The translations under genes and the position numbers were made by a program. Of a stretch of 64,000 nucleotides of DNA, positions 51,686 through 60,730 are shown one piece after another. Each line of letters opens with the position of its first letter. Within the stretch, counting starts at the first letter, position 1. The stretch covers positions 248,001 through 312,000 of the forward strand of contig NZ_JQNL01000001.1 in assembly GCF_000745235.1 (NCBI RefSeq). Reading direction: 5' to 3'. The notes beneath the pieces were generated by a model. It worked only from the letters and a program-made list of their open reading frames with translations. It searched no databases and was not told the origin of the DNA. Origin of the DNA: Luteibacter mycovicinus. Lineage in GTDB: Bacteria > Pseudomonadota > Gammaproteobacteria > Xanthomonadales > Rhodanobacteraceae.

Positions 51686-52483
51686 ATGAGCACGCCCGTT
51701 GCCGACGCCTACTTCGTTCAGATCGCACCCGGGCGCTATCGTCCCACTGACCACGTCGGCGGGGGCTGGAATCCCGACGAGCAGCACATCGCGCCGGTCA
51801 TGGGTCTGCTCGCCCGCGAAATCGAAACGCACCATGCGTCGCGTCGGACCGACGTTCTGACCATCAGCCGTGCCACCTACGACATCCATGGCGTGCTTCC
51901 CATGGACGCGTTCGATATATCGGTCGACGTGATCCGCCCGGGCCGCACCATCGAGCTCGTCGAGGCCACCCTCACCTGTCAGGGACGCATCGCGATCACG
52001 CTGCGCGCATGGCTGCTGGCGACATCCGACACGTCAACGATCGCAGGGGACGGATTCCCGTCTATGCCTCCGTTGGCGGACACCCCGCCGTGGGACTTCT
52101 CATCCCTGTGGCCGGGCGGCTTCGTACGAAGTGTGGAAACGCGTCAGATCAAGGTCGATACCGGTCAGGCGACCAGCTGGGTGCGACCGGGGTTTCCGCT
52201 GATCGCCGATGCCGCCACCAGCCCTCTCGCAAGGATGCTCGGTGTCGTCGACGTCGCGAATGGCCTTTGTCCGAGGCGGCTGCCCGGTGACGTGGCGTTT
52301 CCCAATGTGGATCTGACCGCGCACATCCTGCGCTCTCCCGAGAGCGGCTGGCTGGGGCTGGCAAGCCACGCGTCGTTCGGACCGGCAGGGCTCGGGGTGA
52401 CTCATAGCACGGTATACGACGAGCGCGGTCCCGTCGCTGTCATCAGTCAGTCGTTGACCGTCCGCCCGAAGGCGGCCGTCTAG
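51686..52483 (+). CDS. Acyl-CoA thioesterase-like (double hot-dog) protein
   Basis: A 265-residue protein of the thioesterase superfamily, TesB-like type (4HBT_3). The first hot-dog half contains GWNPDEQHIAPVMGLLAREIETH, then TISRATYDIHGVLPMDAFDISVDVIRPGRTIELVEATL. The second half includes ARMLGVVDVANGLCPR, FPNVDLTAHILRSPESGWLGLASH and GLGVTHSTVYDERGPVAVISQSL, the typical C-terminal half. The substrate is probably an acyl-CoA. The ATG at 51686 follows an A-rich sequence, with a TTG just before it. Confidence 0.85.
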   Translation: MSTPVADAYFVQIAPGRYRPTDHVGGGWNPDEQHIAPVMGLLAREIETHHASRRTDVLTISRATYDIHGVLPMDAFDISVDVIRPGRTIELVEATLTCQGRIAITLRAWLLATSDTSTIAGDGFPSMPPLADTPPWDFSSLWPGGFVRSVETRQIKVDTGQATSWVRPGFPLIADAATSPLARMLGVVDVANGLCPRRLPGDVAFPNVDLTAHILRSPESGWLGLASHASFGPAGLGVTHSTVYDERGPVAVISQSLTVRPKAAV

Positions 52484-52516
52484 AGCGCTACGCTGGCCAT
52501 TCCCTATGGAGATAGC

Positions 52517-52999
52517 ATGCTCACGTTCGACCCGGCGACCCACGCCGATACCGACGCCATCGCAGATCTCATCGTGTCCATACAAAGGGAGGAATTCGGC
52601 CTCCCGATCACCCGGGACGATCAACCGGATCTGACCGACATCGACGGCTACTATCGTACCGGCCAGGGCGACTTCTGGGTCGCCCGACAACGTGGCCGGA
52701 TCGTAGGGACTATCGCGCTGAAGGACATCGGCGGCGGGACCGGCGCGCTTCGGAAGATGTTCGTTCATCGCGACTGGCGTGGGAGCAGGCCGTCCGTGGC
52801 CGCAGGGCTGCTGGACGTCCTGGAGCGAACCGCCAGGAACCGTGGATTTGGATCGCTCTACCTCGGCACCACCGCCCGCTTTCTTGCCGCACATCGTTTC
52901 TATGAGAAACACGGGTTTACAGTGGTCGATCCAGGGAGGCTACCGGCCATGTTTCCCCGAATGGCGGTGGACACGCGCTTCTACCGACGCGATCTGTAA
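52517..52999 (+). CDS. GNAT-family N-acetyltransferase
   Basis: A 160-residue acetyltransferase. GNAT features: N-terminal helix after THADTDAIADLIVSIQREE, the beta4 core IVGTIALKDIGGGTGALRKMFVHRDWRG (acetyl-CoA pyrophosphate loop, about 65-95, divergent from Q/RxxGxG/A), LLDVLERTARNRGFGSLYLGTT, and the terminal AHRFYEKHGFTVVD (about 130). The acceptor is unknown. It follows the thioesterase gene by 33 bases, so co-transcription is likely. Confidence 0.87.
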   Translation: MLTFDPATHADTDAIADLIVSIQREEFGLPITRDDQPDLTDIDGYYRTGQGDFWVARQRGRIVGTIALKDIGGGTGALRKMFVHRDWRGSRPSVAAGLLDVLERTARNRGFGSLYLGTTARFLAAHRFYEKHGFTVVDPGRLPAMFPRMAVDTRFYRRDL

Positions 53000-53091
53000 G
53001 CGATGGCGAGGTCACCGTTCGCGTTCAGGGCGTTGCCGGGCGCGCTTCCGCGGCCAAACAGATGAATCAGGTCGATGCACCTCAGCTCAGC

Positions 53092-53502
53092 TCACCTCGG
53101 GCGCGCAGGATCCGGCACATCCGGCCTCCGCTCCGCCATGCTCCGAAGCAGGCCCACGAGTTGCTGCGCGTCATACGGCTTGGAAAGGAAGACTCCGCGC
53201 GCTGGCATCTCGTGGTTCGCGATGCTGACATGACTGGACGTAACCACGATCTCGATCGGCGGCCAACGGTCGCGGATCATCGCGGCAAGGCGTATGCCGT
53301 CCATGCCGCCGGGCATATCGATGTCGGTAAACACGATGCGGATGTCGAGCCGGGTTTCCAGAATCCGCACGGCCGACGCGGCATCCGGCACGGAGACGAC
53401 GTCAAAGCCGCCGTCCTCGATCAGCTCTTCCGCCATGAGGCGCAGCAACGGTTCGTCTTCGACGATGAGAACCACGGGTTTCAAGGGAGATGCCTGGCCC
53501 AT
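53092..53502 (-). CDS. Single-domain response regulator (CheY-like)
   Basis: A 136-residue receiver domain without output module. Acidic pocket VLIVEDEPLLR (about 11-20), phosphoacceptor Asp in RIVFTDIDMPGGMDGIRLA (about 60), Thr/Ser in VVTSSH (about 88) and Lys in GVFLSKPYDAQQL (about 109). It is encoded just downstream of an HWE-type histidine kinase, four bases after its stop, and is the probable phosphorylation target. Confidence 0.9.
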   Translation of the reverse strand: MGQASPLKPVVLIVEDEPLLRLMAEELIEDGGFDVVSVPDAASAVRILETRLDIRIVFTDIDMPGGMDGIRLAAMIRDRWPPIEIVVTSSHVSIANHEMPARGVFLSKPYDAQQLVGLLRSMAERRPDVPDPARPR

Positions 53503-53506
53503 CGGG

Positions 53507-54946
53507 TCATACCTGCTGTAGATGCGAAAGCGGTGCGGAGAGCGTCAGTACGAACCCCTTAGGGTGGTACTCCGTACGAACATCGCCCGACCCCATGCCC
53601 ATCCTGATCAGACGGGAGCCGAAGCCCTTGCGTTCGGGCTCGCTCACAAGCGGCCCACCCACTTCCTGCCACTTCAGATAGAACTGTTCGCTGTCGGTTG
53701 ACCAACTGAGTCGTATCCTTCCCTCGGCATTCGAAAGAGCGCCGTACTTCACCGCATTGGTCGTCAGCTCATGAAGCAGGAGCGACAGGGAAAGCGTGGC
53801 TTTCGGTCCGAGTTCGAACGCCGTGCCGATGAAATCCACACGGCTTTCCAGGCAGAAACGCCCGAAGGACGACTGCGCGATGGCGAGCACGGGCGCGCCG
53901 TGCCAGTTCTCCCGGAAGAGAATGTCGTGCGCCGAACTCAGAGCGTGAATGCGCTTTTCCAGTGCATCGACCGCGTCCCGCTCGGTCACGCCGCGCAAGG
54001 TCTGCACGGCCAGCGCCTGAACCATCATGAGCGTATTTTTCAGACGATGGCTCATCTCATGGTTGAGCACATCCTGCAGTTCTTCGTTTCTGCGACGCTC
54101 GGTGACGTCAGTAAAGAAGCCGATCAGCCGGTCGCCGTCGAGCGGCGTCAGACGGGTCTCGAACCAGCGGCCGTCGACCAGCGTCGAACGACCGACATGC
54201 ACGACCGCCGAGCGATCCTTCAATACGCCCTCGAACACCGGAAGCAATTCATCGATGGCCAGCGGCGCGACATCGCCCAGCATCGCACCGGTCGTCGCCG
54301 CCGGGTCGAGACCGGTGAGTCTGCCGAAAGATGGATTGACCTCTTCGAAACGGAAGTCGACGGCGGCGCCATCGGCCGAGCGAATGAGCTGACCGACGTA
54401 GAAGCCCTCACGCATCTCCCCGAAAAGCGTACGGAATTTTCGCTCCGACGAACCGACGCGGATTTCCTTGTCGACGATGATCGCGATCATCTCGAGCACG
54501 CTGCGATCGTGCGCCGTCCATGCTCGCGGCTTCGTGTCGATCGCGGCCAGGGCGCCAATCAGCGAACCGTCGAGCGAGTGGATCGGCACGCCAAGGTACG
54601 CCTCTACGCCGAGATCGGGAATGGCGAGGTTGTTCTTTACCAGCGGCTCGGCGCGCGCATCCGGTACGTCGAACACTTCACCCCGCTCGACGACGTACTG
54701 GCAGAACGAATGAGTGATCGGGGTTTCGCCCATCGACGCCCACGGCTCGGGCAGGCCGGAGTGGCCAGCGAACACCTGGCGGGTTTCGTCGACGATGGAC
54801 ACGATGGCGACGGGAACGCTCAGAACGTTCCGGACAAGTTCGGTGAGGTGCCCGAACTGGGCGCTCCCCGGCCGGTCCAGCAGGCCGCTGCGGCGCAGTT
54901 CGTTGACTCGAAGGGAACGGGTGTATGTGAGGGAATCGGCGGGCAT
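53507..54946 (-). CDS. HWE-family sensor histidine kinase (GAF, PAS)
   Basis: A 479-residue soluble kinase. The GAF domain (about 20-165) has VIVDETRQVFAGHSGLPEPW-like and ITHSFCQYVVERGEVFDVPDAR segments. PAS (about 170-285) contains FRFEEVNPSFGRLTGLDPA. The HWE dimerisation domain has the phosphoacceptor LNHEMSHRLKNTLMMVQALA (His about 297). The ATPase domain carries HELTTNAVKYGALS and the family motif WQEVGGP. HWE kinases include many light or stress sensors in proteobacteria. It is paired with the downstream receiver protein. Confidence 0.9.
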   Translation of the reverse strand: MPADSLTYTRSLRVNELRRSGLLDRPGSAQFGHLTELVRNVLSVPVAIVSIVDETRQVFAGHSGLPEPWASMGETPITHSFCQYVVERGEVFDVPDARAEPLVKNNLAIPDLGVEAYLGVPIHSLDGSLIGALAAIDTKPRAWTAHDRSVLEMIAIIVDKEIRVGSSERKFRTLFGEMREGFYVGQLIRSADGAAVDFRFEEVNPSFGRLTGLDPAATTGAMLGDVAPLAIDELLPVFEGVLKDRSAVVHVGRSTLVDGRWFETRLTPLDGDRLIGFFTDVTERRRNEELQDVLNHEMSHRLKNTLMMVQALAVQTLRGVTERDAVDALEKRIHALSSAHDILFRENWHGAPVLAIAQSSFGRFCLESRVDFIGTAFELGPKATLSLSLLLHELTTNAVKYGALSNAEGRIRLSWSTDSEQFYLKWQEVGGPLVSEPERKGFGSRLIRMGMGSGDVRTEYHPKGFVLTLSAPLSHLQQV

Positions 54947-55148
54947 GGGGCATGGTCGGGGACGGGGCGACAAAGCCGCGTCAACGGGCTGCGATGAGCC
55001 CGGATCCCGACTTTGTCATCCTCTTCCCGCGCGGAGCCTACGCGCCCATGCTGTCCGACATGTCCGAAGCCATGTCTCCGCGGATACCCCGTAACCGGCC
55101 ATCGTGAGCATTGTGGCTTGGTGGAAGACTTTTGAGCCGTCCCGCCGC

Positions 55149-55979
55149 CTAGAGAGCCCCCGCCTCCACAGCATCCCGCAGACGCGGAAACACCGGTGCG
55201 AAGCCCAGATCTTCGCGAATGCGGCGACCGTCCATGCGCACATTGAAGATCCTGGCTCGCTCAGCGTCCGAACCATCCGGAGGCAGCTCGCCGACCGCCC
55301 TGAACAACGTCGCCAGATCGGGATCTTCGTCGTCGACTACGTTGTAGATACGGTGCTTCGGCGCTTTCGCATGAAGCATGCGAACGACCGCCTGAGCGAT
55401 GTCGTCATGATGCCCGAGCGACATCCGCATGTCGGCGGGGAACTTACGCATGAACGGCAGGACCTCGTTGATGTGCGGATCACCCGCGCCATAAACGAAG
55501 GGAAGACGAAGCACCCGGACATCCAGCCCGTCCATCGACAACAGCATCTTCTCGGCGGCAAGCTTGCTCACCGGGTACGCATCTACCGGCGCACAGCTAT
55601 CCTCTTCGCCGGTCTGCGCTCCACCCTTGGGGCCGTACACCAGGCCCGTACTCGTGAAAACGAAGCGCCCTACCGAGGCGTTCTTGCTCGCCTCCGCCAG
55701 ATGCCGCGTTCCCAGGTCGTTCGTCGCGTGCGCCTGTTCATCGGTCGCGCCACGAAAAAACGCGGCGCAATGAACCACCGCGTCCACGCCCTCCACCGCC
55801 TCAGGCAAGGAATCAGGCTCGAGCAGATCGCCCTGGACCAGTTCCACCTGGTCGCCCAGCATGTCCCGGGCGCGCTTCTCGTCGCGCACCAACGCCCTCA
55901 CCTGCTCGCCATGCTCGATCAGGCGCTTCACGAGACGTGAACCCACCTTACCCGTCGCTCCGGTAACCAGGACCTTCAT
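55149..55979 (-). CDS. NAD-dependent epimerase/dehydratase
   Basis: A 276-residue extended SDR. Cofactor motif VLVTGATGKVGSRLVKRL (3-20), CAAFFRG (about 72), Ser in VFTSTGLVYG and the catalytic Y-x-x-x-K in DAYPVSKLAAE (about 139-143); RLPFVYGAGDPH is the family downstream motif. The substrate is unknown. It is divergent from an AraC regulator, with only about 110 bases between them, and is probably its target. Confidence 0.88.
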   Translation of the reverse strand: MKVLVTGATGKVGSRLVKRLIEHGEQVRALVRDEKRARDMLGDQVELVQGDLLEPDSLPEAVEGVDAVVHCAAFFRGATDEQAHATNDLGTRHLAEASKNASVGRFVFTSTGLVYGPKGGAQTGEEDSCAPVDAYPVSKLAAEKMLLSMDGLDVRVLRLPFVYGAGDPHINEVLPFMRKFPADMRMSLGHHDDIAQAVVRMLHAKAPKHRIYNVVDDEDPDLATLFRAVGELPPDGSDAERARIFNVRMDGRRIREDLGFAPVFPRLRDAVEAGAL

Positions 55980-56092
55980 ACGACACCGCCTTTCCGAAAG
56001 AATGAACGGTCAGCGTACTCGCAGGATTTCCGGAGAATTGGATAAACCGGACAAGGCTTGTTAGCCGCCCGGTTTGTCTTCAGACTGACCCC

Positions 56093-56851
56093 ATGCGCAC
56101 AGAGATTCACCGTTATCACGACCCGCTGAGCACGCCCTTCCCGGCATCCGCGACTTACCTCGACCTCGTCGCAAGCCCAAGCTCCAATATGTATCTGGTC
56201 GCTCGCTACGGCCCGTCGATTCCCGGCGGACTGGACGTTCATGCGCTCGGTGCACGTCAGCGCGTTCATCGAAAGCGGATTTACCGCGGTCACCGCGCCG
56301 CCTTTGTCCGTGTTCCTTATGAGACTCACCAGGCCGTGTTCGGCGTGCCGGCGAGCGCGCTGGTGGGGCGGACGATTCCGATCGAGGAGATCTGGAGCAG
56401 AAGCGCTGCGGAGGATCTGATCGGGAAGCTGGCCGATACCCATGATTCCGCCACCGCTGCCTCCGTGCTGGAAGATGCCATCGCCCTGCGTGTCGCGTCG
56501 ACGCCGATGGATGCCAGGCATGGCTTTGTGCGCCGGGCAGCCGGACTGCTGGAACACGCCAACGTCGGCGAAGTCTCAACGCAACTGGGAATCAGCGATC
56601 GTCATCTGCGTCGCGTCTTTCAGGAGGTGACGGGCCTCAATCCCAAGACGTTCGCCCGGCTGAAACGGTTCGATCGCGCCGTAAGCAGCGCGCTGAATAA
56701 CGGCGGATCGAACTGGTCGAGCGTCGCGGTGGATGCGGGCTATTACGACCAGGCCCATCTCATCGCGGACTTTCACGTCATCGCCGGTACCACCCCGCAG
56801 AAGTTCCTGGCGGAGGTTCGCGACCAGCGCAGGCTGATCGCATTCAGGTGA
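56093..56851 (+). CDS. AraC-family transcriptional regulator
   Basis: A 252-residue regulator with an N-terminal sensor region of the DUF6597 type (YLDLVASPSSNMYLVARYGPS; APASALVGRTIPIEE-like) and a C-terminal HTH domain (about 165-245): VGEVSTQLGISDRHLRRVFQEVTGLNPKTFARLKRFDRAV, then AVDAGYYDQAHLIADFHVIAGTTPQKFL. It is divergent from the epimerase gene. Its 3-prime end overlaps the convergent helicase gene by eight bases. Confidence 0.9.
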   Translation: MRTEIHRYHDPLSTPFPASATYLDLVASPSSNMYLVARYGPSIPGGLDVHALGARQRVHRKRIYRGHRAAFVRVPYETHQAVFGVPASALVGRTIPIEEIWSRSAAEDLIGKLADTHDSATAASVLEDAIALRVASTPMDARHGFVRRAAGLLEHANVGEVSTQLGISDRHLRRVFQEVTGLNPKTFARLKRFDRAVSSALNNGGSNWSSVAVDAGYYDQAHLIADFHVIAGTTPQKFLAEVRDQRRLIAFR

Positions 56852-58838
56852 ACTGGCCGCGTCCCCGCGACACCCTGTCGGCAAGGATGTCGAGCGCATC
56901 GCCTGGCAACCACAGTTCGTCCGTCGCACGGCTCATTGCGAGATAGACCGCGCGCACGCGCTCGTCGGCGCGACGTCGCTCGAGCGCTCCCGACAGCGTG
57001 TCGAAGCAACACGGCCACAAGGTCACCTGGCTGAACTCCAGGCTCTTGCAATGCTCCAGCAGGCCCAGGGTGAGTCCTTCCGCTTCCGCGTCCTTCTGGG
57101 CGCCGAGCAGCGACTGCATGTCCGTGCTGCCGAAATCCCGTTCGAAAAGCCGCACGACCCTGCTGTAGCCGATCCTCTCCAGGTGCCCTGCCAGTGCGCT
57201 CCAGGACGTGTACTCCCGGTTGCCGTAATACCGTGTCACGTGGTCCCCACGTCGCATGCCGATCGCATCTTCGGTGGCACGTGCCAGGTCGCTCTCCGTG
57301 GCGGGCAACAACCGGAACGGCACGCCCTGGCTCTTCAGCCTTAGTGCGTCCTCCAGAATGGACCACACGCTCCCATAGACGCGAAGCCCTGCGAGTGGCA
57401 GCGTGTCGGTCGACTGATAGAAATACCGTCGCGTGTAGTGCTCGCGCGAACCCTCGAGCGACTCGACGACCAGCTCCGTACTGTGCATGTCGAGCACCGA
57501 CCGGATGAGTCCGACCGCCTGACCACCGGCGCGTACCGACCGGGTCAGCGTCAACGCCTTGCCCGACCCGTAGTTGGCCATGACCCCGCTCAACTTCTGA
57601 TAGGGATCGCCCATGGTCACGCAACCATCGGGGTAGCGACGAATGAGGGCGAGCAGCGGCGCGGGCAGGTCGTGGGCCTCGTCGATGAGCAGCGTGCCCA
57701 TCGGTGGCAACGAGGCGCCCTCGACGTCGAGCCATTTGAACAGGTGATACGCGCGAACGGTGAACGGTCGCTCGGTCTTGCTCCCGAGCGGTTGCAGCAT
57801 CAGCTCCCACACGCGGCGTGCCATCGCCACGTAAGCGGCGCGCTCGTCCACCGAGAGGCCGTCGTTGAAGCGCACGTGCTCCGGGCCGATCTGAGGCGCA
57901 TCCGAGTAGCACCACCGGTTGATGATGCGATCGACCGCCGCAAGCACCCTGGCCGGACTATCGCCGGCAATCGACACGATGCCTGCGGCCTGCAATCGTG
58001 CTTCGAGCGGCATACTGGCTTCGCGCACCGTCGGCGCCCGCACCCAGCGAATGCTGTTGCCCTGGACGTGCGCGGTGGCCATGTCATTGGCGAGCGTGCG
58101 AAGCACCACGCTGGAGACCGCACGCGTCCCTACGCGCTCGTTGAAGGCGTGCTGGTGCGCATGGGTCGGCGCGAGGTGCGTGAAACGACGACCGCTGGTC
58201 GCGAGGGCGAACATGAGGTGCGTCTTGCCGGTTCCGGCAAACGCGGTGATCGCGTAATGCTCGCTCGAGGATGCCGCGATGGCCCTTACCGCGCGGACCT
58301 GATCCGTCGTTCCACGAAGGTGGAACGTGGGACGGACCACTTCGACGACCTGATCGCCCGCCATCGGTCGTTCGACGTCGCCGTCCTCGTCGTCCGCCCC
58401 GAGGTCTTCTTCGAGTCGAACGCTCACCTCCATGAAGGTTTCACGACAGGCCGCCTGAAACCCGTGCGAGAACTCGCCGTCCTCCCCGAGCCACGCCTCG
58501 GCCGCCATGACCTCGACATCGGCGAAAGCGACGCCCTGATCGCCAAGCAAGCCTGCGACCTCACCAAATCCCATGTCCGCGAGGACGGCACGCTGCGCCA
58601 GGAGATCGCGCTCGCCGTCCGCCAGCGGCTGGCCATCGAAGAGTTGGCGCGCCTCGTCCACCAGGCGATAGAGGTCGCCGCGACCCAGCGGGCGCTGCGT
58701 CGCCAGCATCATGGCCAGCAGCGCCGCGCGCTCGATCGACGCCTCCGGAACCGCGCCGTGGGTGATGAAGGCCAAGGCGGCGAATTCGGTGACGGGGAGG
58801 TACCAGGTGTCGATGCGACGGAGAGTCCCAGATTCCAT
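56844..58838 (-). CDS. Superfamily 1 (UvrD/Pif1-like) DNA helicase
   Basis: A 664-residue SF1 helicase. Walker A is ITAFAGTGKTHLM (about 200) and Walker B GTLLIDEAHDLPAPLL (about 382); motif III is VTMGDPYQKLSGV and motif VI VRAVYLAMSRATDELWLPG near the C-terminus. The N-terminal 150 residues are acidic and unlike UvrD. The family resembles stand-alone helicases found beside mobile or defence genes, but nothing around it is clearly either. No nuclease motif is seen. It may act in recombination or in an uncharacterised defence function. Confidence 0.85.
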   Translation of the reverse strand: MESGTLRRIDTWYLPVTEFAALAFITHGAVPEASIERAALLAMMLATQRPLGRGDLYRLVDEARQLFDGQPLADGERDLLAQRAVLADMGFGEVAGLLGDQGVAFADVEVMAAEAWLGEDGEFSHGFQAACRETFMEVSVRLEEDLGADDEDGDVERPMAGDQVVEVVRPTFHLRGTTDQVRAVRAIAASSSEHYAITAFAGTGKTHLMFALATSGRRFTHLAPTHAHQHAFNERVGTRAVSSVVLRTLANDMATAHVQGNSIRWVRAPTVREASMPLEARLQAAGIVSIAGDSPARVLAAVDRIINRWCYSDAPQIGPEHVRFNDGLSVDERAAYVAMARRVWELMLQPLGSKTERPFTVRAYHLFKWLDVEGASLPPMGTLLIDEAHDLPAPLLALIRRYPDGCVTMGDPYQKLSGVMANYGSGKALTLTRSVRAGGQAVGLIRSVLDMHSTELVVESLEGSREHYTRRYFYQSTDTLPLAGLRVYGSVWSILEDALRLKSQGVPFRLLPATESDLARATEDAIGMRRGDHVTRYYGNREYTSWSALAGHLERIGYSRVVRLFERDFGSTDMQSLLGAQKDAEAEGLTLGLLEHCKSLEFSQVTLWPCCFDTLSGALERRRADERVRAVYLAMSRATDELWLPGDALDILADRVSRGRGQFT

Positions 58839-59100
58839 GGGGCGTCATGCTCCTCATTTATCGATAATCAGGTCATTCTAGGCGATACGCCCAGGGAGCG
58901 CGCAGCGGACTTGGCCGCGCACAGGCCTTGGGGCGCAAGGCTTTTACGGATTCGAGAAAAGGTTGCCGGGCAGCTTGTGCTGGCTCACGTACGATTCATG
59001 TACTGCGAAGTATATTTATTCCCAAGGTTGCCGAGAGGCACCGGTCCCAGCATATCCGGGCAGTTCCCCTGCTGCCTTTTGCAATGACGGATGTTTCTCA
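58839..59100 (+). other. Intergenic region, candidate small-RNA source
   Basis: The stretch between the helicase start and the strong terminator has no supported ORF. It contains an AT-rich TATATTTATT segment near 59012, suitable as a -10 region but without a clear -35, followed by about 80 GC-rich bases leading directly into the rho-independent terminator. A terminator here must end a plus-strand transcript, yet no plus-strand gene precedes it, so a short non-coding RNA is plausible. Confidence 0.35.
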
Positions 59101-59129
59101 AACCCGCGGTCCCCTCCGCGGGTTTTTAT
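59101..59129 (+). terminator. Strong rho-independent terminator
   Basis: Perfect nine-base stem AACCCGCGG / CCGCGGGTT with a six-base loop, followed by TTTATTT. It is the clearest intrinsic terminator in the window and points along the plus strand, with no protein gene immediately upstream on that strand. Confidence 0.85.
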
Positions 59130-59146
59130 TTGCCATAAATTTCGTC

Positions 59147-59170
59147 TAAGAGGTTTGATTACACCTCTTA
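59147..59170. promoter_or_regulatory. Inverted-repeat operator before the XRE gene
   Basis: Perfect eight-base arms TAAGAGGT / ACCTCTTA separated by eight bases, ending 23 bases before the XRE start codon. Position and symmetry fit autorepression by the small XRE protein. Confidence 0.6.
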
Positions 59171-59193
59171 AGCAGCCAACCTATCATAAGTAC

Positions 59194-59553
59194 ATGAAAT
59201 CACTGGCGGAATTGCTTGCCAATAAGCGGCCTCCCGCGCCCTCCCCGGAAGACTTCCCACGTGAGGTCGGAATCCGGATTCGGCGGCAGCGGATGGCGTT
59301 CGCGTGGCGACAGGCCGATCTCGCCAGGCGCGCTGGCGTTTCCGAAAGCACGATCAAAGCTGCGGAGAAAGGGTCCCCCGTTTCTTCGGAGAATCTCCTG
59401 CGGCTGTTACTCGCACTGGGACATGGCTCCGACGTCATTAAGATGCTCGACGCGCCTCACTACCCTGATCTCGACGCGCAAGCTCGTTTCTTCGAGATGA
59501 AGCCAACCGCCTCGCCTGCCCTGGCGAAAAAGCGTGTCCGCCCCAAAGCGTAG
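59194..59553 (+). CDS. XRE-family (HipB-like) transcriptional regulator
   Basis: A 119-residue protein with a central Cro/C1-type helix-turn-helix (about 28-85): IRIRRQRMAFAWRQADLARRAGVSESTIKAAEKG, then SSENLLRLLLALG. The C-terminal tail is basic (AKKRVRPKA). This domain layout is that of HipB-like antitoxins, but no hipA-type kinase follows; the next gene is on the opposite strand. It is thus an orphan regulator, possibly controlling its own promoter through the adjacent inverted repeat. Confidence 0.82.
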   Translation: MKSLAELLANKRPPAPSPEDFPREVGIRIRRQRMAFAWRQADLARRAGVSESTIKAAEKGSPVSSENLLRLLLALGHGSDVIKMLDAPHYPDLDAQARFFEMKPTASPALAKKRVRPKA

Positions 59554-59635
59554 GAACGCGATGACTGTCGATAGCGACGATCGACGGACATCTCGCTGAC
59601 GTTTCCACCGCGTTGCTTCAGGCCGGTAGCTCACC

Positions 59636-60616
59636 TCAGGGTGCACGTCCGAATGGCGCGACCGGTGCGGGTCGCGGAATCAGTTTGTTCTGTGCGAGCC
59701 GAACCACGGTTCCCACCATCAGGACAGCCATGACCGCGTTGGTGATGACGAACAACACCGGCGCCATGTCGGCGACAGCGCCCGTGAGTCCACGCGCTGT
59801 CATCTGAAGCGCATCGCCGGATAGTGCGGTGACGCCGAAGCTGAAGGCCCAGTAAGCCGGTGCGAAAGCCTGCTTCAGAATCCACGGTAGCAGCCGGATC
59901 AATAGAAGCGCCTGCAACAGACCATATCCCCAGATCGCCTGCAGGACGAGATCGGGAGGCCCCTTCGTGTTCGCAAGCCAGGCGGCCACGGCGACGACGG
60001 GAGGCGCGAGCTGAATGCCGAGCGTGGGGCGCAGAGGCACGGCAAGTGCGCTCGCATGGAAGAGTCGGAAAATGATGATGGATTCCAGCGCGAACCAGCT
60101 CAACAGGCCCCCGCCGGCGAACAGGATCCCCCACGAAGAAAACCCGAGGACACCGCATCCTATAGCGATGATGAAGTTTCCGGCCACGGACGGAAGATAG
60201 ATAATGGGTGTCGTCGTAACGACGTCGCGTTCGCCCTGCAGCATGGCCCCGAATCGCCAGAGCCAGAACGTCACCTGCCCTACCCCGCCGACAACCAGCG
60301 CGCCGACAGCAACGTGGTACGCGTACGGGTGAATCACCAGCGCCATCAGCACGGTCGACGAAGGCGCGAGGCCGATAAAACAGCATTGCACCGGATGCCG
60401 CGCTTCCTCGACAGCCGCCGCACGGTCGAAGCACCACTTGTACGCGTAAGCCACGATGAGCGTTCCCCACACGACGAGCGCAAGGAACATCACCGCTTCA
60501 CCCACGATCGCCGGCAGTCCCCAGAGAGACGCGGCAACCCGCCAGTTCCCTCCGAGCCCTACGAGGCCGAGAACGATACCGAAGAACGATGCCGGAACGG
60601 TTGCGCGGGATGCCAT
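59636..60616 (-). CDS. TehA/SLAC1-family anion channel or tellurite-resistance protein
   Basis: A 326-residue integral membrane protein with ten hydrophobic helices. VPASFFGIVLGLVGLGGNWRVA at the N-terminus and VTTTPIIYLPSVAGNFI in the middle are hallmarks of the TehA/voltage-dependent anion channel family. The ATG at 60616 has AGGAC eight bases upstream; a longer frame begins at 60682 without such a site. TehA homologues conduct small anions and can give tellurite resistance when overexpressed; no tehB is adjacent. Confidence 0.87.
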   Translation of the reverse strand: MASRATVPASFFGIVLGLVGLGGNWRVAASLWGLPAIVGEAVMFLALVVWGTLIVAYAYKWCFDRAAAVEEARHPVQCCFIGLAPSSTVLMALVIHPYAYHVAVGALVVGGVGQVTFWLWRFGAMLQGERDVVTTTPIIYLPSVAGNFIIAIGCGVLGFSSWGILFAGGGLLSWFALESIIIFRLFHASALAVPLRPTLGIQLAPPVVAVAAWLANTKGPPDLVLQAIWGYGLLQALLLIRLLPWILKQAFAPAYWAFSFGVTALSGDALQMTARGLTGAVADMAPVLFVITNAVMAVLMVGTVVRLAQNKLIPRPAPVAPFGRAP

Positions 60617-60730
60617 GAACAGGGTCCTTTTTTGCTCAGCATCCGGGTTGCGTGCCGTGACGTCTAGGAAGAACGCTCCCAAATTGAACGTAATGAGAGT
60701 CCGCTCCGATGGGTTCGCCGCGAAAGGCGA

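Noticed and set aside
54994..55107. Short 37-codon plus-strand frame between the HWE kinase and the epimerase
   Set aside because: The translation has no recognisable feature and no good ribosome site. It was too short to support.
56844..59553. Defence island (helicase plus XRE regulator)
   Set aside because: Only one helicase and one small regulator are present, on opposite strands, with no nuclease, methylase, toxin or mobile element beside them.
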